Of a stretch of DNA of 64,000 nt, positions 47,231-59,505 are shown one piece after another; position 1 is the stretch's first letter; the number at the start of each line of letters is the position of its first letter. This DNA comes from Syngnathus acus (lineage: Eukaryota > Chordata > Actinopteri > Syngnathiformes > Syngnathidae). The position numbers and the translations under genes are program-made. The stretch is from NCBI RefSeq assembly GCF_901709675.1, contig NC_051100.1, positions 9,582,786 through 9,646,785 on the forward strand. The letters run 5' to 3'. The notes under the pieces were generated by a model. That model saw nothing but the letters and a program-made list of their open reading frames with translations. It made no database searches and was not told the origin of the DNA.

Positions 47231-50200
47231 ATGATCAGAACATCAGTAACTGTCGTCTGCCTTGGTGAGTTAAATGGGTTTTCTTTCACTTAATGTAAAA
47301 GACGTATGGCAAGATTCCACAAAAGGGAAACATTGTTAACACTGTAACTGATGCCAAAACACACACAAATACTGGCATCACACTTAAAGTTGAGTTAACG
47401 TGACAAGGTCTCACAGGCTTCATAATGCTTTTTTCTTCTTTTCCCTTTGAACTGAAGAAATGTTGCGTTCAAGTTTTTGAGCCCCAAAACACACATATGC
47501 GAGTGTTTTTATGATCAATGATCCTTTTGTATTTCTTTTAAAGTTGTGTTGAGGGCCCCACATCATTTGAAGTTCCTCTGGCTGAGGGTTTAGATGGTCA
47601 ATGAATGGTCAATTTTATCATCATATCATTGTCATGATAATCTTCCTTTATTTCACACACAGCACTCCTTCTGTCCTGCAATTGTCGGGCCAAGCCGAAT
47701 GGGTCAAAGAGTAAGAAACCAAAGCAAGGTAGCGATCATTGGCACGCAACATGTTATTTTATGTCAGTTATAATGTGGTTGTCTCCGCCTTCTCACTCCT
47801 CCACCACCTGCCTGACAACCTGCCTACCGCATAAATCATTTCATAATGTCAACGCTGACACCGTATTAGATTTATTAACTACGAGGTTATCCAAAGTGCT
47901 TTGTTGCCATGAAACTATTGCGTCGATTTGTTATAGCAGGTGAACTCTAAATACACTATACGCTTACTCAACGGATAATGCTGCATTTTTCTGAAATGGG
48001 CACCACGTGTATTTTTCCAAGATAAAAGTCATGTCATCCAATGGAGTAAATCATAATGCAGACTAAATCCTTGCAACAAATCCCCAATTAAATTGTTTGC
48101 TGTGACAATGAATTGATTGTAAGAATTGCTGTTTACAAGCCGCTTAATATGCGTATCTGCTTAACAAATAATCGGCTCATCGTTTTAGCAATTGCAATGT
48201 TGTCAAAACAACAGGTAACTACCATATCCAGTAAGCACGCGTCTCCTCTGTTCATAGTGGTTCCGGCCATTGAGTGCGACGTCAGAGCCGGAAAGATTAG
48301 TCTCCCGGAATTTATAGTCAAATGCCCCTCGCACTGTCGGGAGACCAAACAACAGGTGTACGGAACAGGTGTGTTCGCTTCCATCTCCAGCATCTGCAAC
48401 GCCGCCATCCACAGGTACATAGAAGCCGCACTGATGATGATTATTAAGAGGTTAAAGGCTTACAGAGGAAGCTGAAAGGGAAAATGCATATCTGCCAACA
48501 GTGGCATCATCACCAATTCGGGAGGAAAGGTGATTGTGAGGAAAATGGCAGGCCAGAACATCTATAAAGGCAGCAACTCCAATGGCGTACGCTCTCTGTC
48601 ACTTCCGAAATGGAGAGAATCCTTTGTTGTCACAGGTATGCGTAACAGCAATTTATTTTCGTGAACACAACATAACTAGATTGACATACCTTGCTGCTTT
48701 CTTTAGAGGGGAAGCCCAAGAAAGGTGTGATCTACCCAGCTACCCTCAACTTTGTTCCTTCAAGACCAACTTATGTGAAGACAAGTAAGAGGAAGGATGA
48801 GTTTGTTCGAAATGACGTTTGTGGAAGCTTCAGTCAAAATGTTATAAATCAAAGTCCAGGGCCACGGTAGACATTCTTTGTGCTCATCCATCTTGTAGAC
48901 GACAGCCTTCATTTGTCATCTCCTCTTAGGTCAAAAGGACAAAGCGCCTACTGCGCTTCCGACAACAGCAACACCTGCACCCACTACCACCACCACCACA
49001 ACACCTGAACCTACCACAGTCGTCCCCACGACCCAGGCTCCCACTCCCACCACGACGCCTCCTCCCCCACCGCCCCCTACCACTCTCAAAAGCCGCACTG
49101 GCGTTCATAAAGTCAGAGATGCAGGTGACCCAAATCAAACATGTTTTCTGATGGATCAATGCATGTCACGTGAAGGATTCCACAGTCCACACAGACGATC
49201 CATCGTGCTGCCTAACTAACATCTGAACAGCAGTGTGTCACTACTAGCTCTTTTTATTTTTTTTTGCCAAAACAGGCCTTTATTCATGTGATGGCAGCAA
49301 GTGTTGTCATGACAAATGGCTGCCGCACTGCCTTGCACTTGTGCTGCTATTTTGACTAACTGACCTAAAGCTCATTCGATTGCACCTCTCACCACCTCAA
49401 ATACATGTCAACATTATCAAACACTTTGAGAACAAAAGCAGCCACAGTGAGTGCTCAAAGGTGCTGTGTGCTAAAGTAATGTGTGGCTCACACGCTGGAA
49501 AACCTCTTTTCAACTAATGATGTTTTCTCTCCTTGCTCAATTTGTCTTTCTTTTACTTAGGCAGCGGCCACCCATATCTTGCCCATGTAGCAGCTTCTAG
49601 TTCAAGTGAGTGAAGCAAATGACGTGATTCTATAGAGCTAATTTCCGCACAGCAAAATCATCTATGGCAAGCATTAAGTATTTGCTTCTTCGAGGCGCCA
49701 TTCAGCAAAAGCCTTTTTCACAAAGTCGGCGGACAACTGACTCAAATTTATCTTGCTTCTATTTTAATGTATGGAGTGAAACATTTCACATCTTTAGGAG
49801 CTAAACAGGCAAGTGACTTAATGAGTTAAAAGTCAAGTTAAATAGCTTTGAGTCACATATTGTCTTATGTGAAAAAGGCTCACGTAGTCTAGAACTCAAA
49901 TGTAATGCGCTATGACATAATTTGTGAATTTGAGATGATCGTAACCTGGTGGGTGGTGGATGCTGATGCAGTTCCATTGATTGTTGCCTAAATGTATTTA
50001 TGTTATTCTAACACTGATGTAGGGCAATCACAGAGCGCTCAAGGCAAGAGTCCCAGCCAAGGTAGTCGACTGACTCTGCAGCTCTTAGAAAATCCTTCAT
50101 GCCACATGTGGCAAATCTTTGACGATATCATGATGTTTCTTTAAAGTATTCCGTGGGAGCGCCTATCCAAATAGATACCCACAACGTGCCAACGCAGGTA

Positions 50201-53200
50201 CTGTAAAGACAACTTTTGAATATCCCTGATGATACTTTTGTTTGCTTTCCCTTCTTACTAACTTATAAGCATAAACTTGCATGAACCTTTGTTGCTGTTT
50301 TATGGCCACAATGTTGTTGTTGTTTTTTTTTCAATACCGCTCAGTGACTGTTTTCAGCTTGCTTTAACTAGTAAGTATCATGCATTACAAAGGAATATAA
50401 AAACATTCATTTAAAAAAAAAAAGCTTTTGATGAGATCCAAAGACTTCATGTGTTATTTCATATGATCTCATTCTGTTTTTGTCTGCTCACAGGTCTGCG
50501 CAGACCAGAGGCAGGTTCGCCTATGAGGAGACAGTCGGCGTCTCCAGTTGGGCCGGGTCAGTCTCATTTTATACACACACATGTACAGGTAGACCTGGTG
50601 GAACCAACGTGGAATGTAGGTGAAGGTCAGTGGTGCTTGAACAAGAATGTTGGAGATGCTGTATGAGTGCCCTTGATGTCCACACCCATAATGCTCTGCT
50701 ATCCTCACCCTAAAACTGCCGCTTATCCACCCAATCAAGCTCACATTCCTTTCCCAGTAGCCACTCTTTTGTTACCGGCCGCATCCCCAAATTCAGCTTT
50801 TCACCTCCCAAGATTTCTTTTTAAAAAAGAGACATTATTATTTTTGCTTCAAGGACAAAGTAAAACAGATTAGCTGAAATGATGGATGTAGCCTGTGCTT
50901 CCTCTTTCCCAATGATTTGTCATCTTCCTGCTCTCCATGTCTTCTACTTTATATTTTTTTCTGTTTCTTATTGCTCCAAGCAGCTTTTAACAGAGGTCAG
51001 CCGACCCCAAAGGAACGGACTCCAATCATGAGCCAATCCAATCCTGGTAAGTGACTCAATAGTACCAGCAGACACACTAATAGGTGGCCAAGGAGGCAGT
51101 GTTTTTTTTTTTTTTTTTTTTATCTCCCTGTACTTTTTTAAATTTGTTATGGGATAAGTTCCTGTTTACACTTACAGATTGACAGTAACATTCAAAGTGA
51201 TAAAATGACTGCTTTTTATTGCTGATATTTTTGTAGTTGTACTCTCGAAGAATTTGAATCTAGATAACTGCATTTAGCTATCTGAGACTTGCTGTGGCTC
51301 AGTATAAGAGGGGAGACATGAAAAATGAGCTTTAAGTGCCTCTGAGATGACTGACGTGGAGATAAAAAGCATTCATCTCGTGCCATATCTGCACTGAAGA
51401 AGATAAGACTGTGATGAGAAAGGCTCTCTCTCAGTAAAGTAATTGTACCTTCCAAGAGAGTCCATCAGGCCTAGCCTCTTCCCATTCCTTGTAAAGAGAG
51501 AGAGATCCGGTTTTGCATACACTGTGGTTTTACTTCCTTGCTGCATTCAAACCAGAAGGCTTTTTGTCCTGACGTGGAAGTGCCTCTGTTTTTACTTCTG
51601 CGGAATTGAACAGCATCCAATACAATCCATCCAGTCCAATCCATCTCCATGATAATTAAATAACGTTTATCTGCTTGTGAAGTTTATTAGCAGCGGTAAT
51701 GACGGTTAAAGGCTGGGTAAGAGCGCAAAGAGGCAAATTGTGTATAATAAAAGGGAATTTGTTTGACACCCGTCAAGGAAATTCTGAAGGGCAGAGTTGG
51801 AAGGTCAGAGGTGGAGATCAGCCATGCGAGGGGAAGAAGTGCTCAAATCGTGATGATTTATGACTTTCTTTTTTTCCCCTATTCGAAAATGTTACTGTTC
51901 ATAACAATCTTCATCAGTATATAAAATAAAGTACATAACAAAATTTGTAAACAGAAGTTAATGCAAAGCAGCAATATAAAGTGTTGCTGCCATAATACAT
52001 AAGCATTTTTTTTAAGCTTTAATGATTACCTGACTTTTTGGATTTAAGGTGATTTAAAAAAACAAAAGAAACACACACTCCAATACCATCACACACAAAA
52101 TGTGGCACTCTGACCTTGTGACCGCTGGTGTTTTGCTTTGTTTTTTTTGTCTACACTGTCCCAACTTTAAAATAATACTCCCATGCTCCAGTGAGCAGGG
52201 AGTCAACACAGAGCTGGCCTGCTCGCTGCCACAGGATGGGAACCCTGAGCCCAGGCTGTGCGCTTGTGTAAGCTAGCCATTTGTTGCACGGAGTGTGCAC
52301 TGAAGTGGCTTAAGTCCGTTGAGACTCATGTGATGCTCTGCTCTGTATGTTTGAACAGTTACTGTAGCTATACAAGAGTTAACATCCTTTTGTTAGAATT
52401 TTATTTGATTAGTTTTGATTTTTACAAAAAAGCTTAGTTTTAGAATTGATTGTATATTTTTTTTCTCCGCTAATAGAATGTTTGCTCAGAGCAAAATGGT
52501 CACCAAGTATTGTGTACTATAGTAAACTACAATTCTCAGGAAACTGTTTTTTTTTTTTTTTTAAAAAAGCATTTTCATAATGGAAAAACATTTTGATCCG
52601 TTAGTTTTTGTTAACTATAAAAACATTTTGGCACCAGCTAGCAATTACAGCAGATTAACAAGAACCAAACAGAAACAAGTAGATGCAGACTAATTACACA
52701 ATGAAGTATTCATTCAGAGTAGGATGGAACTGATTACTGGAGACACACAACTTGGTAAGTATACGTAGATGCATGTTGGTTTTGCGCATTCTTTGTACCT
52801 TCCTCCATCTAGCGTAATGCAAACAATCGTAGAGGCTCAGCTGTCTGAGTTACTACGGTATGTTTCATGTTTGACTCAAGGCCGAACATCTTGTGTACAC
52901 TCCACTAACGACGCGGAAGCTTTAGTGGAGGTCACAAGTATGCTCTCCCTCATGCTCTTATCTCCCCCTGCACAGTTTTTCCAAGGAGGGACTGGGCCTC
53001 TCCGTCCTTCCCTCGTCCTGAGTGGTTCCCTGGTGCCAGACGATCATCAGGTACTCCAACATAGACCAGAACATCAGTGCTCTGATGATAATGATTCAAC
53101 AGAATTGACTTGAACTGTGGTTAACTATAGAAGTCGCGGTAATCATTTGTAAGGGGACAAGCACCTTAACTGCAACCCTCTGCTGTATATTTAGATGTTG

Positions 53201-56200
53201 TTTATGCAGCGCCAGACTCAGGATACACGTGGAGTGAAACGGACACACCGGAGATGACAGGTAAGTCTTGGACAGCAACTTGTTTGTATCATTGCATGCT
53301 GCATGTGCACATAGCATGATGCGTGATCATGTGACTGATACAGTTGGACATGTGCAGAGCATGAATGTGTTGAATGGGTGCCGTAGTTGCTCGAAGTAAA
53401 GAGCTGTAATGTGACGTGCAGAAGCAAGCCGCAAATTGAGCATGTGAGGTATGATGTTTTCACTGGTTTGGGATTGGCTATGAAGCATGGGATGATCAAT
53501 CGCAGCCATGGAAATACTAAGTGCTTTCCTTCTGAAGTTTATTGTGGGAACACTAACAGGTTTTAAACCATCCTCCTCTAGTTCAGGATCACAGGCCCGA
53601 TATCTCAGACTTTGAGCGCTGGTATTATAACATTGGATCATACCGTAAGTGTTTTTCTCTTCTGTTCAAAGCCAACTAACAGGTCTTGGGGGGGCGGGTC
53701 AGTCTTGGATTGGATCTCATTTAAGTTCATGAAAGATTCTTGTATAAAGCCATATGTGGTATGACTAATGCAGAGCTACCTGTAAAACATCTTTTGGAGT
53801 GGTAACTAATAACTTTGACAACATAACGTGTGAGTTAATATTTTTGCCTCTGTTAGATTCTACTGGCACTTGTGTTTTACGTTCAGTATTTATTTATTTT
53901 ATGTATTTATTTATTTATCTAACAATTGGATTTGCCACACTAATAACTGACAACATAACATTAACATTTTTTGCCTCATAGATCGACTCTACTTGCACTT
54001 ATGTTGTGTTTTCCTTTCAGTATTGATTTATTTAACAATTGGTTTGGCGGCACGGTAGCGCACTGGTTAGCACGTCCGCCCCCTTCACTGTTCGGAGGGT
54101 GCGGGTTCTGTGTGGAGTTTGCATGTTCTCCCCGTGCCTGTGTGGGTTTTCTCCGGGCACTCCGGTTACCTCCCACTTCCCAAAAACATGCATGGTAGGC
54201 TGATTGAGCACTCCAAATTGCCCGTAGGTTTGAGTGCGAGTGCGGAGGGTTGTGGATGGATGGATGGATGGATGGATGGATGGATGGATGGATGGATGGA
54301 TGGATGGACGGACGGGCAATTGGTGTCATCTGTTTGCAATAAAATCGTGTCATATTTGTAAGGTCAAAAGTGACATTGTTCTTTGAACGAGTAAGGCTTT
54401 TTCAGACTGGAGTATTGTGTGTAGAGTATAGAAGTCCTTCAGAAGTACTCCCTCAAGTACGTTTAAGGGCAAACTCATTCCATTTGTTTATAGGCTCAGT
54501 TATGGCTCATTGGCAAGGCCCAAACAGTTGAGCAAACAGCCTTCGGTTCCCAATTACAGGTTGTAGCTGTTTGAAGACGCCCGCAAAAGCAATCTTAAAA
54601 GAAAGGAAATTCCTTCCCGGCATGCGCCACTAAATTTCTACCACGCATCCTACCAGATGGGAACCAAAACCAGCGGGAGTGGACCGACCAGCCGTGATGT
54701 TTGTGTTTGGCATGAGATGCGTGTCACAGATGTGCGATGACTGAACATGTGTTCCTTTTAGTGTCCCGAGCCACTGAGTTGGATGGCAACCGCCAAGCGC
54801 CGCTGGATACAACCGCTACGAGAGGTGAGCTGCGGTCAACATGGCTGCAAAACACCTGCTTGTATCCAGTCCGGCATTAGCTTGGAAAAAAAAACACATG
54901 ATAAAGATCATCTCAGTTGACATGTGACATATTATCATGCCAAGCCTTTCGTGAGTATTGCTAGTAGTGATTTGCTTGCGTGATATCTGTGCAGTGGAAA
55001 CAGTGGATGAATGGAGGCCTGACGCAAACCTATATCAATCAGGTGAGATCCTTATCAATACTTATTTCTGCCTCACAATGGAGTTGTCTTGGCACCATTA
55101 AGTCACCTGGGTAGAGCGTAAGTACAAAACCAAGCTGAGGTTATCCAAGGCAAAAGCATGTGGCTTTGTGGGAGACCTCAAATTGAAGGGATGTTGAGAT
55201 AATGTCAAACAGCATGATGGCTTATGATCAAAGTGACCCCTGATTGGGTTTACGCAATACACATACACACATTAGAAGGCAGACAGCTGCTGTTATTTGG
55301 GAAAATTCCATGATAAAATTAACTTTTGGATTCTTGACTGTTTTTTTTTTTTCTTTCTGATCAACATGTTTCAATGCTTTGGGAAGGAAGGTCCAGTGCA
55401 TCTGTAATTTAGACTTTTTCCAAAGTTGAAAATTAGTTGATTTCTGAGTTGTTGGCAAAAAAATTCAATATTTTTTTTACATGCTCTCAACATGGGGTAT
55501 TGTGTATAAAGAATTTAACAAGGTTGGAAACCAAACTATAATAAGCAACAATTTATGTTCACGTACCCTTGATATTGTTCACATGTTCAAACGCTCAGTT
55601 ATACAACATTCCCAGGAGATGAAAGGAACTATTTTTTGAACATGTTTACCCTAGTTTACCATTTAATAATGTGGCTGTACTACTCTATATAAGATATAGT
55701 TAAGAATATTTAACATTACAATATGTTTTTCCATTCATCAGATGAAATAACCAAATCCGATTTGATTACCATTTTAGAAGCATGGACCAAAACAAAACCT
55801 ACCATGCATTAGTGGTTGAGATTTGATGAAGTCTCACTTTTCTTTGCAGGCTTCAGCATGAGAGAGCAGGCACCTGCACCCAGAGCACCTGAATCTGTGT
55901 CGCAAGGAGACCCAGGTATGGGTGGGGGTGGGAACAATTTCACACCACGTTTGCCATTTGAGATAGTCTTTTGAAGCACTTCAAGCTTTCCATGTTGATT
56001 AGACTGGTGATTTTTGTGATGTGTCCTTAGACTGCAAGGTGGATCTGGTATTCTTGATGGACGGGAGTTGGAGCATTGGGAAGCGGCGTTTTAAGATCCA
56101 AAAGGACTTCCTAGCCGAGGTGGCTCAGGTCATCAACATTGGTGTGGCTGGACCCATGATGGGCGTCGTTCAATACGGGTTAGTTCTCTCCTCTCCTGCC

Positions 56201-58910
56201 ATGGAAATCAAAGCATTTCCAGATGGGGGAAAAAACAACTTCTGTGTCTATTGCTTGGTGCGCAGAGACGACGCTGTCACAGAGCTCAGCCTAAAGAGTC
56301 ACTCCAACTCCAGAGACGTGAAGACAAGCATCGGCAAGATTGTCCAAAAGGGAGGCCTCTCCAATGTGGGTGAGTGCCATGCCTGCACGACACAAAGTGT
56401 GAAAGGGAAAAGGATGATGTTATTGTTTGGCTCATGAGCCGGATGCAATTTTCTCATGCAAGGATAGAATTAGATCTAAATTTGCTGCCGTACACTGTTA
56501 GTTAAATACAGTCTTGCATCTGTAAACAGTGTTTTTCTTTGGCTCAGACCAGAAAGAAATTGGTTTGAGGAGTGTGAGGGTGGACTTGTGGGGGCTTTCA
56601 CTGACTTAAGAGTTGCGTCTACTACCACATGTGGCTTTGGGCCTCGCTTTAAACATTGCACACGAATACAAATAGCATTGTTTGTTTGCTCGCTCTCAAA
56701 TCATGCAAACGTGTGACAAGTTATAAAAGTCACTAACAAAGCGTCTGCTGTTTCACCATTTTTAGAGCAGTATGCAGCCTGGTTAATGACAGGCTAAAGC
56801 TGGTGCTATATCGTTTATACGTAGACATACTCGTGTGGACTAGGATAAGAAATAGGCTACACGTGCTGATTATAGTTTTATTGTGTGAAATACAGTGAAA
56901 GCAGGCATGGTCAGGAAACACAGGCACAACTTCAAAACCGCAAGTATTTGATAAAGCGAGAGTTTGTCCTCACTGTATATTTAGAACATCCAGGTTCTCA
57001 AAGCCTCAAGTATTTGAAAAGTTATTTTTATTCCTCAGCATAAATCTGGAGGGTTTTTTTCCCCCCAGTGTTTTTGAAACAGCACCTTTGTCTGCTTGTT
57101 GTACCATGCTCCTATCTACCATTAGTTTTAATTGTACCATGACACGTGCAGCATTTTGGAAGTAGTGGCACATCTGTCTCACAATTGTAAAAGCACCAAT
57201 ACGTTATAATTTGTATAAAACTGAATCTATATATACTTATACCTCAAAAAGCTTGTTGGGTCAACCCTGACCCTAAAAACAGACGGATGTATTCTTCATG
57301 TTGCTGCCCCCTGGTGTCTAAACAGGTAAGGCCCTGTCCTACATCAACAAGCTCTACTTTAGTGACGCCAACGGGAACCGAGGAGGTGCTCCAAACGTTG
57401 CCGTGGTGCTGGTGGACGGTTGGCCCACAGACAAGGTGGAGGAGGCGTCCCGGCTGGCCAGAGAGTCCGGCATCAACATCTTTTTTGTCACCATCGAGGG
57501 TGCCGATGACAACGAGAAGCAAAACTAGTGGAGCCAAATTTGTAGACAAGGTAGGACCAGAGGGCAGTGATTCCTAACCACTTGTAGTCACATTAGTGGA
57601 GTTGGAAAAAGCTTAGTTATCAAACTATGCGAGCGACTTATAGTGAATGAATATTTACTTATTGTGGCAGAACAGATTTCAGACTAGGTAAATTTGTGAG
57701 TAAAAAGATTGGGAACTGACAGTCAAAAATCCGAAATTCATAAGGACCATTTCATGAAACTGTTTTGTCTTGCGGTCCCGCAGGCCGTGTGTCGCACAAA
57801 CGGCTTCTACTCCTTGCCCGTGTCCAGCTGGTTCGCTCTGAGGAAAACCGTGCAGCCTCTGGTGAAGCGAGTGTGCGACACAGACCGACTATTTTGCAGC
57901 AAAACCTGCCTCAACGCCAATGACATCGCTTTCGTCATCGATGGCTCCAGCAGCGTGGGCACGGGCAACTTCCGCACCGTGCTGCAGTTTGTGGCCAACA
58001 TCACGCGAGAGTTTGAGATCTCCGATACGGACACGCGAGTGGGCGCCGTGCAGTACACCTACGAGCAGCGGCTGGAGTTCTCCTTTGGCCAGCACAACAC
58101 CAAGGCCGAGCTGCTCAACGCCATCAAGCGCATCGACTACTGGAGCGGCGGCACCAGCACGGGAGCTGCCATCACTTACGCCGCCGAGCAACTCTTCAGC
58201 AAGTCCAAGCCCAACAAACGCAAAATATTGATCGTTATCACAGATGGACGCTCATATGATGATGTCAGAGCACCTGCGCTGGCAGTGCATAGCCAAGGTG
58301 AAGACCTGCTTTAAGTCTTTGATGGTTCAACTGTGGCATCTGGAATCTTCTTGTTTTACCTTCAAGCCAAAAGACAGTTTAAAAATGTGGATATGGAGTT
58401 TCCCTATTCTTTCCTGGTGGTGGTTATACTCTGGTTGCAGTCAATCCATAGAAAGAGTTCCCACTGGCCGGTGAACGACCGATTGGTATGCAAACGGTCG
58501 TTCACCAGCATCCCTGGCAATAACCACAACAACTGAAACAATATCAACAACCATATTGTGACCACACCAACAAAGACATAGATTGGGAGACTCCAAAATG
58601 TAGAATTAAAGAACCCTTTTGGATTAAAGTGTGCTGTTAACCAGTGTTACGTCAGTACAGAATTTATCCATTGCGTGTTTTCATTATTTGAGGCCTGTGT
58701 GTAACTCTTCCCCTCCTTACCTGCATTCTAGGTGTGATTGCCTACTCCATCGGCATCGCCTGGGCCGCCCAGGACGAATTGGAGTACATCGCGACGGACC
58801 CAGACAAGGAGCACTCTTTCTTTGTGGACGAGTTTGACAACTTGTACAAATTTGTGTCCAAGATCGTCCAAAACATCTGCCAAGAGTTCAACTCTCAGCC
58901 CAGAAACTGA
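47231..58910 (+). CDS. Vitrin (LCCL plus two vWA domains), frame disrupted in exon 20
   Basis: I read 22 exons: 47231-47264, 47663-47728, 48258-48414, 48502-48635, 48707-48784, 48930-49124, 49561-49605, 50023-50061, 50147-50197, 50494-50556, 50984-51046, 52976-53050 (less sure), 53210-53260, 53582-53644, 54762-54824, 54995-55042, 55850-55915, 56031-56178, 56266-56369, 57326-57550, 57784-58297, 58732-58910. Vitrin is a secreted matrix protein. There is a signal peptide ([21 protein letters not shown]), an LCCL domain ([18 protein letters not shown] to WRESFVV), a Thr/Pro-rich and then polar linker of about 250 residues, vWA1 (MIDAS DGSWS at 441-445) and vWA2 (DGSSS), ending EFNSQPRN. As written, the frame meets TAG at 57526-57528 (codon 582); the region up to the exon 20 donor is two bases short of the expected phase. 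The rest reads cleanly and matches human vitrin closely. Neighbour strn repeats the human 2p22 pair. Confidence 0.93.
51098..51121. repeat. Poly-T tract in a vit intron
   Basis: A run of about 20 T between vit exons 11 and 12. A similar run is at about 52545-52562 in the same intron. Confidence 0.8.
53805..54035 (+). repeat. Diverged tandem duplication of about 115 bp
   Basis: Two successive copies, about 53805-53935 and 53938-54035, share in order TAATAACT, GACAACATAAC, TTTTTGCCTC, a GATTCTACT / GACTCTACT block, GCACTTRTG, TTCAGTATT and TTATTTAACAATTGG-like ends. The first copy has an extra TTTA-rich expansion. The duplication lies in the vit intron between exons 14 and 15, and the right copy abuts a SINE insertion. 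Confidence 0.75.
54044..54316 (+). mobile_element. tRNA-like teleost SINE with (GGAT)n tail
   Basis: It starts TTGGCGGCACGGTAGCGCAC, has a B-box-like GTGCGGGTTCTG, then GTGTGGAGTTTGCATGTTCT, the CGTGCCTGTGTGGGTTTTCT block, ACTCCGGTTACCTCCCACTT and GAGTGCGAGTGCGGAGG. It ends in about 14 GGAT units (54252-54310). An 8-bp CAATTGGT flanks both sides (54036-54043 and 54317-54324). The central GATTGGTTGGCAACC...CCTATCCCAGC part, seen in the 35.1 kb copy, is missing here, so this copy is internally deleted. Confidence 0.85.
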
Positions 58911-59505
58911 GGGTGAAACATGGTGGGCTGTTCTATCAGAACACTGACTTTTAACTTACTTTTTCTGCTAGCCACACGTGCCGCATTCATTGACGTATTT
59001 GAACAGAGGGGAGCATTCTACCACAGAACAAATTTTTGAGAATCAGTATTTGTTCCCCTACCAGTGGTGCTAATAATAGAGACATAGTGTACGTGCTCCT
59101 CGTCTTTTGGCTGCATTGAAGAAAGCAGCACTGTCCTACATGCCTAATCCTTTTCTGATGTACCACTCTCTAATCACCTTTTATGAACAGTACCATTCAA
59201 TCCAAGGGTTTCTACCGCTTATCAATCAATATACAGTATTTTAGAGTAAATATTACAATGAAAGGAAAACAGCATTATCTCATGGGATGTGCATTACAGT
59301 ATTAATCAATATAATAGAAACCATTTTTTCCCACCAATATGAATCACCAATTTGAATGAAATGATCCATAAAAACTCAAATAATCCATACAAGTGCATTT
59401 CATAGTAAAATTCATTAGACTTAAACAGAAAAATAAAAGGACTATATAAATTAGACGGCGAATTCCTATGTAATTTAAAACCATAATATTGTCATTCCTT
59501 TAGAT
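58911..59505. other. vit 3' UTR and flank
   Basis: No coding exon recognised. The segment is AT-rich. AATAAA occurs at about 59432 and may be the vit polyadenylation signal, roughly 520 bases after the stop. Confidence 0.5.

Noticed and set aside
48926-49159. Minus-strand Gly/Arg-rich open frame
   Set aside because: It is the antisense of the Thr/Pro-rich vit exon 6.
53976-54361. Open frames with repeated IHPS or WMDG residues
   Set aside because: They are translations of the (GGAT)n tail of the SINE.
57807-58231. Several long open frames on both strands over vit exon 21
   Set aside because: Shadows of the GC-rich vWA2 exon, whose correct frame is clear from [17 protein letters not shown].
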